From assembly GCA_021432605.1 (NCBI GenBank), contig MU271149.1:2232001-2296000 (forward strand): a DNA stretch of 64,000 nt. Reading direction: 5' to 3'. Source of the DNA: Coniochaeta sp. PMI_546 (Eukaryota > Ascomycota > Sordariomycetes > Coniochaetales > Coniochaetaceae). The notes below the pieces were generated by a model that made no database searches, was not told the origin of the DNA, and worked only from the letters and a program-made list of their open reading frames with translations. This document shows positions 31,563 through 42,823 of the stretch, piece after piece. Numbering within the stretch: position 1 is the first letter of the stretch; each line of letters starts with the position of its first letter. Made by a program: the position numbers and the translations under genes.

Positions 31563-31700
31563 GAGCACTGCACCAATCTGGAAGAACGGAGTAGGCACAA
31601 GCACCCCCGATAGGGAAGCTCTGACAGGTATGATATTGATACCCAGTCACCTCGTCGCCTTAATTCCATTACAACAAGACTGCCAGTGTTTATACCCTCC

Positions 31701-33235
31701 TTACAAGTCGCTCTGATCTTGCAACGAGGATCTCTTCGGCGTCTTGATGACATGAAACTCTGTCTGCCTGCCATAGACCCAGTTGAACCCGCGCCCTTCG
31801 TCGAAGCGAACGTCCTCCTCGAGAGGGAAGAACAAGGTGGCATTGAGCTCGGGAACAAAATGCGAGACTCCGAGCTCAACGCTGTAAAAGGTGTTAGCAA
31901 TCACCGGAAGCTCGCCGAGGACGGGCACGCCGTCCTGGAGGTTTGTAAAGCCTGTCATTGGTCCTGTCAGCTGGTCGAAGCGTCACCATAGCGTCTTTGA
32001 TGATGGGCCTACCGATCGGAGTCCCAGCCGAGTGTCCCCAGTCGCCCACAGGATGGGAATACACCCTTCCGCTGATACCCTCGGCATCCATCTGCTCATG
32101 GCACTTTTTGAGGATCTCGTTGCCTGTAGCCCCGACCTTCAAATTCTCTCGCACGATGTCCTGCACCCTGTTTCCCTTTCTCAAGCCCTCTCTCAAACCC
32201 TGGGGCACATCTTCTTCCGTCTCGCCGGGGTACAGCACGTAGGCCAGATGCTGTGTATCAGTGTTCATCCCGAGTGCTGTGACGCCGAAGTCGACGTGCA
32301 GCATGTCACCGTACATGATCGTTTCCCTCGGCCTTGTGGTCTCCTCGACACTCTGAGCAAACCACTTGGTATCGCCGTCGATAATCGTCACAGACGGCTG
32401 GAACCAGGTGGTGTAGTTCATCTGCTGCAGCTTTTCACGCAACCACCACTCGACATCCTGTGTTATCCCTGTGTCAGCTCTGACACCGGACACACGAATT
32501 CTCTCAACGAGAAAACTTCTCGTCATCAAGACTTACCGTCGTCGTAGTGACACCAGGCTCAATGACCCGCTCACTGAACGCCTCACTGATCATGGCCCAC
32601 GCGGTACTCATCAACTTCATGTACCAGATCCCCTTGCTCTCCACCATGGTCCCAATCACCTCAATCGGCAACATGGGCGGAACGCTAACCAGCTTCGTAC
32701 CCCACTTCTCCCCCAGTCCCTCGCGGACAGCCTCGAGCTCGCCGGCGTGCATGCCAGAGGCAAACGAGGCATCCGGATCGGCGTTTATCGCTATGGTATC
32801 CGGCTGCTCACTGTCCAGGATGGCGCGCAGCTCGGGCCACAGGTCCTCGTTAGCGGTCATAGTGATCCAGGTGTGGTGCACCTTGGTGCTCTTGGGGTCG
32901 GCCAGGAAGAGGTCCGTCGTCCGTCTGCGAGCCGAGAACTGCGTCGCTCGTTTGAGCGACCAGAAGGCAATCTCTTCGGCGTACTCGCGCTGGGAGATGA
33001 GCCATGCGGAGACGTTGTGTTTGTGCATCAGTGCGGGGATGGAATCTAGGCGCTCTCGAGTCCAGGCATCCTGGATCTCGGCCTGCTCTCTCAGCGAGGG
33101 AAGGGTGAAGTATTTGGGCAAGTGTGGCCAGTTCAGTGGTGATTGAGAGTCGGGTTCGAGACCGACGGGGCCAAATGCTGGTGATGCAGACGCACCAATA
33201 GCCCAGACCAGACAGATACTGCTGAGAAGATGCAT
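31701..33235 (-). CDS. Secreted M24-family metallopeptidase (Xaa-Pro/creatinase type)
   Basis: Three exons, 33235-32537, 32457-32013 and 31963-31701, give 468 residues. The last intron is 49 nt. The start MHLLSSICLVWAIGASASP is a signal peptide; a second ATG three codons upstream is also possible. An N-terminal creatinase-like domain precedes the pita-bread catalytic domain. Expected metal ligands are visible: Asp 289 (HVDFGV), Asp 300 (MNTDTQH), His 368 or 375 (SHPVGDWGHSAG), Glu 411 (FYSVELGV) and the last Glu in GRQTEFHVIK. The protein is probably exported and acts on proline-containing peptides, but substrate cannot be read off. Its stop lies 138 bp beyond the convergent biotin fusion gene. 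Confidence 0.88.
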
Positions 33236-33905
33236 GGTTATCATATATGGCTTGTCAAATTCAGTTCTCATCCCTTGAATTTTGTAAGACTGAAGAGCAC
33301 GGATACTGAAGTGTCGGCTTCGGAACTGTTGATGGTCGGCGCCCCGCGCTAAGGAGTGCGGGCCTTGTCTCGAAACAGAAGGTCGTTCGTTGTCTTGTCG
33401 GCTCACTGCTTCATATCAATGCCTATTGCTTGTAAATCTTATAACAATAAGGTGAGTGATACATTTGCCGCCGTTTGAGAAGTTTCCGCCCTGACTCCAG
33501 AAGATATGTCTTGACGGGAAAAAAACCACACAGAGGGTGACGACTGAAACCGCCACGTCTATCGAGCTATGTTCCACGTCTTACCCTTTAGACATGTACC
33601 TCTTGCAGCTTCACTGTGTTACGCAGGAAGAACAAGCTTGGATTATGAACCGCACTTGATTTGTGAGTTGGCACAGTTCGTTTATGAGACAGTCGAGAAC
33701 TGCGAGGGCCCTCGGTAATGACATCAAGGCTGCGATATCTGTCGCGTGTTGAAGAAGTCAATTAGGTTGCTGACATGCTTAACACGATATGTCTATAAGC
33801 TCTTCCATACTAAGCATATAGACTACAACTCTTGAAGATGCCGAATCCACCAGGGCAGGTCATTTGTCTGCCATAAACACACGCGTCCACATATGCAGAG
33901 ACTAC
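33236..33905. other. Intergenic region
   Basis: About 670 bp between the M24 peptidase start and the stop of the small secreted protein, both on the minus strand. It should hold the peptidase promoter. No gene or repeat is seen. Confidence 0.4.
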
Positions 33906-34327
33906 TCAAATCAATAGAAAGGATTTCAAGCCACCCGCTGGGCCGTAACACTGTCCAGGGGAAGGGAAGTAATATTTGCCTCCGTCTGTAGAGCAATCGT
34001 CGCTTGCGTAAAAGACTTGCACTGACAATGATAAGTACATTGCTGCACCCGAGAAGAGACGTGGAGAGTATCCTTACGAGTGTGGTTATTGGCGTAATCA
34101 ATATCGACCAAGCTTATTGACCGCACGTCCACTCCGTAGGATGAGAAGGACTTGCAGCCGGTGAGGTCTGACTGTGTGAAGGTCCAGATACCTTGATTAT
34201 CGCTGCTGCAGTCATTGCTTCCCCATGTCCGGAAGTCGACGACGTGGGGATCTTGTCGTGGTATTGATGCTGCGTTTGCCCTGGGAAAGATGACGGCGAG
34301 GGCTGAGAGGATGGTCGGGAGATGCAT
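33906..34327 (-). CDS. Small secreted four-cysteine protein
   Basis: Two exons, 34327-34078 and 34021-33906, with a 56-nt intron (GTAAGG...GTCAG), give 121 residues. Unspliced, the first exon runs into an unrelated Cys-containing tail. Splicing instead yields LQVFYASDDCSTDGGKYY and a GQCYGPAGG end, a coherent small beta-rich protein. The signal peptide is MHLPTILSALAVIFPRANA. After it, four Cys remain (SNDCSS, TGCKSF, DDCSTD, GQCYG), enough for two disulfides. Strands such as SISLVDIDYANNHTLQVFYA suggest a beta-sandwich. Many fungal secreted effectors look like this, but no function is known. Several N-x-S/T sites are absent after splicing except NHT. Confidence 0.75.
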
Positions 34328-35145
34328 GGTCTTGGTATGAACAAGTCCGCATATATTATGTGTGGGTGATTTTTTACTGAACTTAGACTTGGTACGAGTA
34401 GATAGAGTAGTTCTAGAAATGGTCTTTGTCGTAAGTGATGTGGTTGTAGTCGTCTGACTTGATCATGATAATTATACTTTAGAGCTCGCAGTGCGGTCCA
34501 CCTTCGAAGCCTAGAACTAAGCCTCACTGCACACTAAGCTATACCTTGAACATTCAACATCATGATGCAGTCGTGGAACCGGAACTCATGCTCGACCAAG
34601 TGACTCGTTCTGGACAATACGAGATAGGTCGAATAGAGTAATACGAACAGTGATCGGCAGGTATCACAGTCCGCAATGCACTCTAATTTGCTGCTGATCA
34701 CTGCAGTGATCGCGCTCAACGTTGAACGGATGGTTGCAGACGTTTGAGCTATCCAATCCAGGAATATCTCTGTATGTTCCCGTGCTCATAGCTGGTGGCT
34801 ACTATACGAGCGAAGTGGCTCTAGCTTACCCTCATGTGACCTTTAGTCGGTCATCTCACCGCTCACTCAACTTACATACTGTGGAGAAGTAGACTCCATG
34901 ATATGCTACTCAATACGTTTCCGACCTTCTGCAGTGAACTTAGACAAGCAGCAGTGATACTCGCTTCTCATACGAATGCTGTGTCCCACGGTCAGCAGCC
35001 TTGATGTCGTGGTTGGCATTCGGTCTCTCCGCAAGCTGGGATTCGAGTCAAAAGTATTTCACTCTGTGTCTCGAGAGGACACAAGCATGATACTAAGTCA
35101 TCATCATCTTCTTATCTCTCAGCTTATCCTGTGGCATGTGGTAAG
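34328..35145. other. Intergenic region
   Basis: About 820 bp between the small secreted protein's start and the NmrA-like gene's stop. Short frames only; no domain, repeat or RNA gene recognised. Confidence 0.4.
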
Positions 35146-36232
35146 TTACAACTGCCCCTCCTTAACAAGCCACGCCTTTACTGTCTCCTTCAGATCTTCC
35201 TCCTTGAGACCAAGCAGCTCGTTCGCGCTCGTCTCGGGCGTCAATCCCTTCCCAGCACCATCGGCGTAGTTCCACGCCGTGACCAACGGCCCAAACGCGC
35301 TGTAGTCGCCTTTGGACAGCTTCTCCTCGCCCAGCTTCTGCAGGTCTGCGGAACTGACCTTGTTGACGGTGTAGGTCGTGCCCGTCAGCTCCTCGATGGT
35401 CTTGATGATCTCGTTGAGGGAGACGTTGAATGATGCGACCGACAGATACTTATTGGCAGTCTGCTCCGGGTGCTTCAAGATGGAGGCCACGGCTTTGCCG
35501 ACAAAGTGGACGTTGCTTGCTTGGAACTTCTCGTTGCCTGAGTCGACGACTCTCGCTGTCTTCTGCTCGAAGTCGATGCCTACGATGTGTTTCAGTCCCT
35601 GTGGACACAGTTAGTCACGTTTATCGCATTTTAGCTGGCGTTTCTCGCTTCTCTTGCGCCCGTCGCTAGTGGTTGATTGCCACGCCTGCTTCCACGTACC
35701 CAGTCAAAGAACATTCCGGTTGACACTCCCGTCCACGAGAAGCTGGGGTTCTCCTTGGTCTTCAGGTAGTCCACAACCGCCACCTTGCCGGCAAGGATCT
35801 TGCCAATTGTCGTGCCGGGTGTTAGACGAGTGTTGATGCCGAATTCTGAAGGTATGTAACGCTTGACACCAACCGCAATGGCGGCATCAATGATGGGCTG
35901 TTGGGCCCCGACGGCAACGGTGGCAATGGCGGACACGACAGCATCTTGACCCGCAAATGCCTCTTTGAGGGACTCGGGAGAGCCGAAGTCAACCTTCTTG
36001 ACAGTGACACCCTCCGGGAAGGTGGATGTCGACGTTGCTCGTGTGAGGGCTGTGACGTTGAAGCCGGCGGCTACGAGCTCCTCGAGAATGGGTCTGCCGA
36101 CGTTGCCTGAGCCCTGTTCAAGATCAATTGCCAGTTAGATGTAGCTCATGCATATGTACTCGGTCCAAGTCTAGATAACGGATAATGGGGTCATCGTACG
36201 CCAATGATCGCGACATTCTTGATTGGAGACAT
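35146..36232 (-). CDS. NmrA-like / isoflavone-reductase-type NAD(P)-binding protein
   Basis: Three exons, 36232-36200 (33 nt), 36113-35700 and 35598-35146, give 299 residues. The first exon supplies MSPIKNVAIIG, and splicing completes the Rossmann motif IIGGSGNVGRP. The NmrA family is seen in VKRYIPSEFGINT and STGMFFDWG. Members are either NADP(H)-dependent reductases of small aromatics or redox-sensing regulators; the sequence does not decide. No SDR Tyr-x-x-x-Lys is expected in this group. It is divergent from the AYR1-like SDR across 840 bp, and each has a TATA box. Confidence 0.9.
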
Positions 36233-36360
36233 GGTGAATTGACCAGCTTGGAAGGATGAGTAGTAGAGGGCGCCGATCAGTACTATGAGAAACCCAAGAA
36301 AGCGAAGCATGAAGAGAACCTACGGTATGAGCACCGCCATCATGTTGGCGATAGTTGGGG

Positions 36361-36367
36361 TATATAT
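36361..36367 (-). promoter_or_regulatory. TATA box of the NmrA-like gene
   Basis: TATATAT lies about 130 bp upstream of the ATG at 36232, in the region between two divergent genes. Confidence 0.45.
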
Positions 36368-36986
36368 CTGCCGGTCTTCACAACTAACACCGAGCACGAC
36401 GCCTGCGGGGCCGATGGCGAGTGTGCAAAGTGGGGAGCGGGGGTGGACGCTAGGGAACACTTGCTAGTTGCTCCCGCTGCCCTGGGCTTCGGGTCGCAGC
36501 ATCGGGGTTGCTGGTCTACATGTGTGGGAGCGCACGATGGGAGATAGAATATCCGACGGCCATATGGCTGGCTTCGCAATGGCTGCTTGTTATGAGGGCA
36601 TAAACAGCGATTAGAGCTATACCCATTGCGGACTGCTGCCACCAGACATTCTTTCTTTATAACTCGACAACGTTGTCCAGATATTATCTGATAATGATAA
36701 CGCATTTGTCAGCGGCGAAAGTGCTTGAAATAGGCCGCGTTCTCTATCTGAGGGGGTCCGACAGTGGTTCTGCATTCTGGAATTATCAGGCACCGCTCGA
36801 ATTAAGCCGTCCTTTTGGAGGACGATGGCTCTTATTCACCCATCTCTCGAAGGATTGCTGTGTCACGAAGATCATCTCCTGATGCAACGCTAACCACACG
36901 TGGTATGCAACATCCCTGAAAGAGATAATTGACTGCTGCTCGGAGTTATGAGTTTCCAAGAAGCCGTGTGTGCGGCCCCCAATCGC
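36368..36986. other. Core of the divergent intergenic region
   Basis: Between the two TATA elements of the NmrA-like and AYR1-like genes. Frames on the minus strand of up to 121 codons have no domain. Shared upstream control sites would be here, but none is recognised by eye. Confidence 0.35.
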
Positions 36987-36993
36987 TATATAA
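36987..36993 (+). promoter_or_regulatory. TATA box of the AYR1-like SDR gene
   Basis: TATATAA lies 80 bp upstream of the ATG at 37073, a typical fungal spacing. Confidence 0.5.
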
Positions 36994-37072
36994 TGGCCTT
37001 GACGCCTTGTGATATCTTGGGAATGGGCACACTTCTCGATCAAATACTCGCAAATAGCGTCCTGGTGACGAT

Positions 37073-38114
37073 ATGGCCCGCCAAAAGACAGTCCTTGTCA
37101 CTGGCTGCAGTGCAGGAGGCGTAGGGGATGCATTGGCCCAGGAGTACCACCGCCAAGGTTTGCGAGTTATTGCAACAGCGAGGAATCTCGACAAGATACA
37201 GCATCTCAAGGGGATGGGACTCGAAATCATCCGGCTCGACGTCGAAGATGCGGCTTCAATTCGTGATGCGGTTTTCGAAGTTCAGAAGTTGATCGGGTCA
37301 ACGTTGGACATGTTGGTGAACAATGCAGGGATCGGTGCGAGCCCAGTACAGTAACACCCCCTGTAAACATTTGGCGACTTAACCTATCATAGGCTACTAC
37401 GTACCCCTGGTGGATGCCGACATCGAGTATGGCAAGAAGCTCTTCAACGTCAACGTCTTGGCAGTCCTCGCTGTGACCCAAGCCTTCACGAAGCAGGTCG
37501 TCGCAGCCAAAGGAACCATCGTCAACGTCGGCTCGGTCGGAAGCCTAGTCCCGGTGCCTTTCCAGGGACTCTATGTCGCGAGCAAGGCCGCGCTCTTCCA
37601 TCTGACGGCTTGCTTGCGGATTGAACTGGCGCCATTCGGTGTCAAGGTGGTGCATATCCAGGCTGGAGGGCTCAAGACGGACTGGGCCGCACACTCTCGC
37701 TGGGAGCTTCCGGATACGTCCATCTATGCTCCGTTCCACAAGGAGATTGAGAGCGCTCTTCACGGTCCTCTGACTACATTTGACAAAACCTGTACGTGAA
37801 ATCATCTGGTATACCGGGTTCCAATCTTGAGCATCATGCTTGCTGACTCGTTGGCTTCAAGACCCGGTCCACGACTTTGCAGCACGTGTGGTAAAGGACT
37901 CGCTTGGCTCCCGACCGCCGGCTCAGGTTTGGGTGGGTACAGGTGTCTGGGGTTGTTGGATAGCGAGCTTCTTTTGGCATACATTCCAGGTGAGCCCCTG
38001 TCTTACCGAAAATGAGTTCTAAAGTCGACGTTGACGAAATGGGGACCATAGGACAGTATTCTTACGTCCATGTACGGCTTGAGAAAAGTTGCCGCGCGCT
38101 TGGCAGGCAGTTGA
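37073..38114 (+). CDS. AYR1-like short-chain dehydrogenase
   Basis: Four exons, 37073-37334, 37393-37791, 37862-37989 and 38052-38114, give 283 residues. The Rossmann motif is TGCSAGGVG (residues 9-17), followed by LVNNAGIG. The catalytic Ser lies in VGSVGS and the Tyr/Lys pair in LYVASKAAL. The best match among known families is the NADPH-dependent 1-acyldihydroxyacetone-phosphate reductase group (yeast AYR1), which works on lipid droplets and ER. Many secondary-metabolism SDRs share this fold, so the substrate is open. The short last exon ends SMYGLRKVAARLAGS; its acceptor (CATAG before GACAG) is the one that restores a family-like end. Confidence 0.87.
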
Positions 38115-38394
38115 GCGCTCCGGCTCTGAAGCTTCACCTTCAGCAGACTGAGGCAGCGGTGTGCGGTGTCGGGCAGGGAAACCTGCTCGTGGCGTTGAGC
38201 CTTACAATGACAGCTTGAGATGGTGTGCCAGATATATCAGTGTACCTGTTACAGCGAATTTGTATATATGCAGGCATATGTTACGAGCCGCTTTCAGACT
38301 TGCAGACGAAGCGTATGAGGCGATATTCTTGGAATTGCTCCCTTAGAACTCAGTTGATGGCCTCATCCTGAGCACGGCATGACACAGGTCCGAT

Positions 38395-39698
38395 TCAGGT
38401 TTCCGACTGCTGTACTGCCGCAAGTCGTTTGGCAATGAGCTGGAAGACATGTCAGCGCCAAATTTCGAGCACAATGTACATCGCCATCGACTAACCTCTC
38501 CACAAGTGACTGGCTGGTACTTCGCCGGCGTCGACTCGCTCACACAGGTCGGCACAACTCCGCACTTTTCGTTGAAGTTGAAGCCTGGGAGAAATGGTCA
38601 ATATAAGCCCGTCGCAAAAGCCCGCCGGGTGGACCATACCGAAGAAAAACGGCATCGAGTACCTGTCGAACTTCCCATTCTGCTTGACGCGGTGGACAGT
38701 GGATTTGAGTCGGTCATTGGTTAGACGCATCAGGAAGTCACCGATATTCACGACGAAGGTGCCGGGGATAGGTGGTGCAAAAACCCATTCGCTCTCTGTG
38801 TTCAGGATCTGTAATCCTCTGCCTTCTGACTGCCAGAGGAGTGTAAGGATTTGCAAGTCGGTGTGCGCATTAAGCTCTACTTCGCCCTGTTCTTCGGCTG
38901 GGCTATCGCCGTGCCCTGGGTAGAAGTTCAGAGTGAGGTCACCGCCTGGGTACGTGGTAACCTTGTCAAAGTAGTCTTCTGGGAGATCGAGACCGAGGGC
39001 AAGGATTCGGACCAGTTGACGGGCCAAAGCAAGACAGCTCTGCCAGTAGGCTACCAATCTGTTCTGAAAGTCGGGTAAGCCGACGTCGTCCCAGATGTAG
39101 TCGTCCTTCGGGATGTGCTGTTTGACAGCCTCAGGTATCTCAGCGAGGCGACCCTGATGGAGAGGGTCGAACCTAGGTTCGTAGTGGCAGTTGAAGCTTT
39201 CTCGCCTGTCTATGTTATATGTCAATGAATGTGTGCCATTCGTGCCAGCTATATGCTTGGCCGGACACTGTCCATGTGTGCCGTGATGCGTTACCTACCA
39301 GGAGCAGCTTCTGGGTCCACACGGCGAGTCCCTGGTCCTTGGTAGCCGTAGAAAGACACGGCAGGATCTGCTTTAACGGCCAACTTGACCTGCTCTGGTA
39401 GACGAAAGAACTTCGTGGCTTCTTCGTGTGCGCCAACGATGGTAGCTTCGGGCACACCATGATTCTTGATGTAGAAGAAGCCAGAGGTCTCGGCAGCATG
39501 TAGAATCTCTGCTGCCAGCTTACGCCGATCAGCAAGGTCTCCAAACATGCGCGTCAAGTCAATGACGGGTATCTCCTCGAGAGTGCAATCTCGTGGTGGA
39601 CGAGTGGAGACATCACGGTAAATGAAGCCTGGATCATCGTAGCTCCTCAGCCACAACTTCGTCGTTGCTGGATCACGTTGAGCAACCGCTGCTGCCAT
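38395..39698 (-). CDS. 2-oxoglutarate/Fe(II)-dependent dioxygenase (isopenicillin-N-synthase-like)
   Basis: Four exons, 39698-39299, 39209-38640, 38584-38496 and 38439-38395, give 367 residues. The N-terminal DIOX_N part contains EEIPVIDLTRMF and FFYIKNHGVPE. The jelly-roll core has the iron facial triad His 249, Asp 251 (NAHTDLQ) and His 306 (KSTVHRV), and the 2-oxoglutarate-binding R-x-S at 316-318 (DRYSMPFF). The two 3' introns (55 and 56 nt) are needed: without the first, the reading leaves the family just after MPFFFG, while splicing gives GFNFNEKCG and then PAKYQPVTCGE. Likely reactions are hydroxylation, desaturation or ring closure of a small molecule; substrate unknown. Its start faces a Zn2Cys6 gene across 341 bp. 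Confidence 0.93.
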
Positions 39699-40039
39699 GT
39701 TTGCGACATGAGTCAAGTCTCTTCCACGATGTCAGAAGAGTGTCGAACTTCCTATGTCATATGTAGACACGGGGTTGAACCTTCTTAGGTTGTTCATATG
39801 CGATATTACCTTATGTTGCTGTCGTGGGCGGGAATCTAAAGTCCTCTTCGTGGTCGTGCTTGCCGCCGGAAGGCGCCGGATAGGAATGCACCATGCCACT
39901 TTAGATAGAAGTGGAGTCTCGATTTCGACCCGGCGATTTCCGGCGCACAGACGTTCAAATAGGGAACCCAACGTCCGTGGTTGCTCCCCGTCGAGCACCG
40001 GCGACATATCCGGATCCTACGTGATTCAGTCGTTCACTG
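39699..40039. promoter_or_regulatory. Divergent promoter of the dioxygenase and the Zn2Cys6 regulator
   Basis: 341 bp separate the two divergent ATGs. A CGG...CCG-rich stretch near 39870-39985 (GCCGGAAGGCGCCGG, CCCGGCGATTTCCGG) contains inverted CGG/CCG triplets of the kind Zn2Cys6 dimers bind. Self-regulation is an inference only. Confidence 0.4.
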
Positions 40040-42524
40040 ATGGACACTATGGATGCTGATGACCGGCTCGATGCCAATGCCCCTGAAAAGTCACGCAAGC
40101 GATCGCATGCGGCCGTTGTGGAGCAGGAAAGTGAGACCACAACCTCCGCCTGCGCGACTTCACCTCGACCCGAGAGCGGCAAGCGGCGTCGCCGAAAACT
40201 GTCCTGTGAAACCTGCCAGAGACTCAAGTGCCGCTGCGATTACGACCCCGTTTCGCGGACCTGCCACCGGTGCAAGACTCTAAGGCATGATGTCCCTTCT
40301 TCGACCTTCTGGTCTCTATGATTGATACATTGCTGCCTGGACCGCCAGCTGACAAGTGGTCATGGCATAGACGGCCATGCTCCATCACAGACGATGAATA
40401 CCACATCGCACTTCAGCTTCAGCCAGAAGCGGCCGTTCAGGATCCCAGTGTGGAGTTGAAAAAGAGGTATGCTTGTCTAGTACACTACCGGATGGCCCCT
40501 TGCATGTTCTGACCGCTGTATATGTCTTTGCCCCATTTGACAGACTCCAAGCTGTCGAGGGATCCGTAACAGAAATCAAGATGATGATACGGGATGTTCA
40601 ATCGAGTTTGTCCTCTTCCCTAAGGAAAGACCTTGTTAGGAATAGCCACGACAACCACCATCCATTACCACAGTCGCCAGAGCTGGGGCAAGACAATGCT
40701 GAGCCGGAAGACATATCCGACCCTGCAGATGCGGGCATTGGCTCTGCACCAGCCATTGTTATGCGAGCCATGACCACGCATTTGGCAGGGGGCAGACGCC
40801 GTGTCCTTGAACACTTCAACTCGGACCTGATCCAGCTTGGGCTGCTGGACGAGTCTTCGGCCGACACGCTCATACGGCTGTAAGTCCACTCTTTCTGGGT
40901 ATTTTCGTCGAAACTTTCGGCATCTCTGAAGATGGCGGCTCTCAGAACACTCTCAACTCGACTCTGACTCTATACTTGCATAGGTTCTATCGCCATCGCG
41001 ACAGCGGTTTGTTAGTCCGCGACATCGGCCTGTCTCAGCCAAGCAAGGAACTTCGGAAAGTCTCACCCTTTCTACATGCTGTGTGTTGCCTCCACGGTAT
41101 GCCATATGGTCCTGAGGACTGGCCGGCCGTTAGTGTACGAAGAAATGTCTACCAGCAGGTTCGCGCGATGTTGGGACAGGCTCTCCTCGCGAGTCCGTTG
41201 CCCCTGGACGAGATAAATGCTATCCTTTTGATGAGTGTCTACTCGAACCAGTCGCCCGTCTTGGTGAGTGTCACGGTCATCACATAATCTCCCACTGCTC
41301 GGCCCCTAATACGTTGGTAGGATGATAGTCCAGTGGACTATATCGACAGCTGGCTGCTCACGGGTTACTGTGCACAGCAAGCAATGCTCAGCATCAGCTT
41401 CTCAACCATAGTGGAGAACGTGAGAAGAGGCAATCCCACGGACGAGGATAGACGAGCCATTCGACTCTGGGCCAGTGTCTGCCTGCACCATCTGCACTGG
41501 GCTGTAACAACGGGCCGTCCATCCACGATTCCGGCACCGTATCTCAATCAGTGCAACATCCTACTGAGCCTGTTTGAAGCCACAGTGCACGAAGGAATGG
41601 TGGTAGCTGAGATCTTGCTATACACGGCGTTGAATAGGAAACTCACACACCATTCCTACCTGGACGCCAACGGCGAATGCGCCGAGTTCGCCGCCTGGAA
41701 GCAAAAATGGTGTCATCTCTTCGGTAAGAAACGCCCTGCCAAGCACTCAAGTTCTCACTTTCTAACCCTCGCCCCCAGCGCTTCCCAGATCGTCAGCGTT
41801 CAAGCTGAGCTATCACTCCGCCTACCTCATCCTCGCCGTAAGAAGTCTAGAAGACTTCAACAATGGGCGCGCAACCGAAGCCCTACTGAGCCCGCAAGCA
41901 ATAAACCAACCCTTACTCGGGCACCACGCAGACGGGCAGCCGCGGCAACAAGCCCACGCAATCGCGCTCAGGTTCGCCGTACAGATCCTCGAGACGTTTC
42001 TCGAGATGTCCACCCTGCTCAGAAACGAGATCCCGATATACCTCCACATGTGTATCTCCTACTCGGCGCTGGTCATCGCGCAGTACTGGCGCGACACGCC
42101 CCCGGCCGCGCGAGCATCGGCGGAAACGGTGCTGGAGCTGCTCACAGCCCTCGAGGAATGGTGTACGACGTGCGAAAGCTCCGCTCTCGTGACAGCCTTC
42201 TCTGCCAGCCTGGCAAAGAGGCGCGTGCAATCTTCTGCGGGTGACGACCAACGGCACATGCATGGCTTTGCGACACGATCAAGACACGACGTACCGCCTG
42301 CACGAGCAGATAATGATGCGGCGGCGGGCTCTCCGTTGTATTCCGCGGCAGAGGGGTTGCTCGGGCTCGGCGGCATCCCTGTGGCTGACGCGGACGCCAC
42401 GAGGCTGTCGAGCGCCAACAACCACATGCTTGACATGCCAGACCTGGGGCTAGACCTCACCACCCCGGACTTTCCGAGCATGGAAGACTTCTTCGGCGGA
42501 GGCTTCTTGGATTTCATGAGGTAG
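40040..42524 (+). CDS. Zn2Cys6 fungal transcription factor with a GC-AG intron in the zinc cluster
   Basis: Six exons, 40040-40284, 40371-40466, 40544-40879, 40984-41263, 41321-41723 and 41779-42524, give 701 residues. The first intron begins GC rather than GT (AAG|GCATGA). Only this choice puts the sixth cluster Cys in place: Cys 56, 59, 66, 75, 78 and 85, with KTLRRPC spanning the junction. After the cluster comes a short coiled coil LQAVEGSVTEIKMMIRDV, and then a helical fungal regulatory domain with LFYRHRDSG and KLSYHSAYLILAV. The acidic, hydrophobic tail (PDLGLDLTTPDFPSMEDFF) looks like an activation domain. It is divergent from the dioxygenase and may control it. Confidence 0.88.
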
Positions 42525-42823
42525 CACACGCTACACGTCGAGCTCTGCAGGGCTTTCAAACGAGGAAGATTTAACACTCTCAGGCGTATATCTCGGAGAT
42601 TTACCAAAAGATCAACCGAAGAGTTGCTTGAAAATCACGTTCAGTTTTTGGATTCAATGAGAAATAGGTATGGGCACGTCGCGACTTTCCATTTAGATGA
42701 AGAAACCAACCCCTTTTCAAGACGCCTTTTGAATGCGAGAGAACTCCAAAAACCCAACTCCAACGCCATCTAGTTTTGGAAAAAACGTGAAATTACAACA
42801 CACCCCATGGCGCAAAGCCACTA

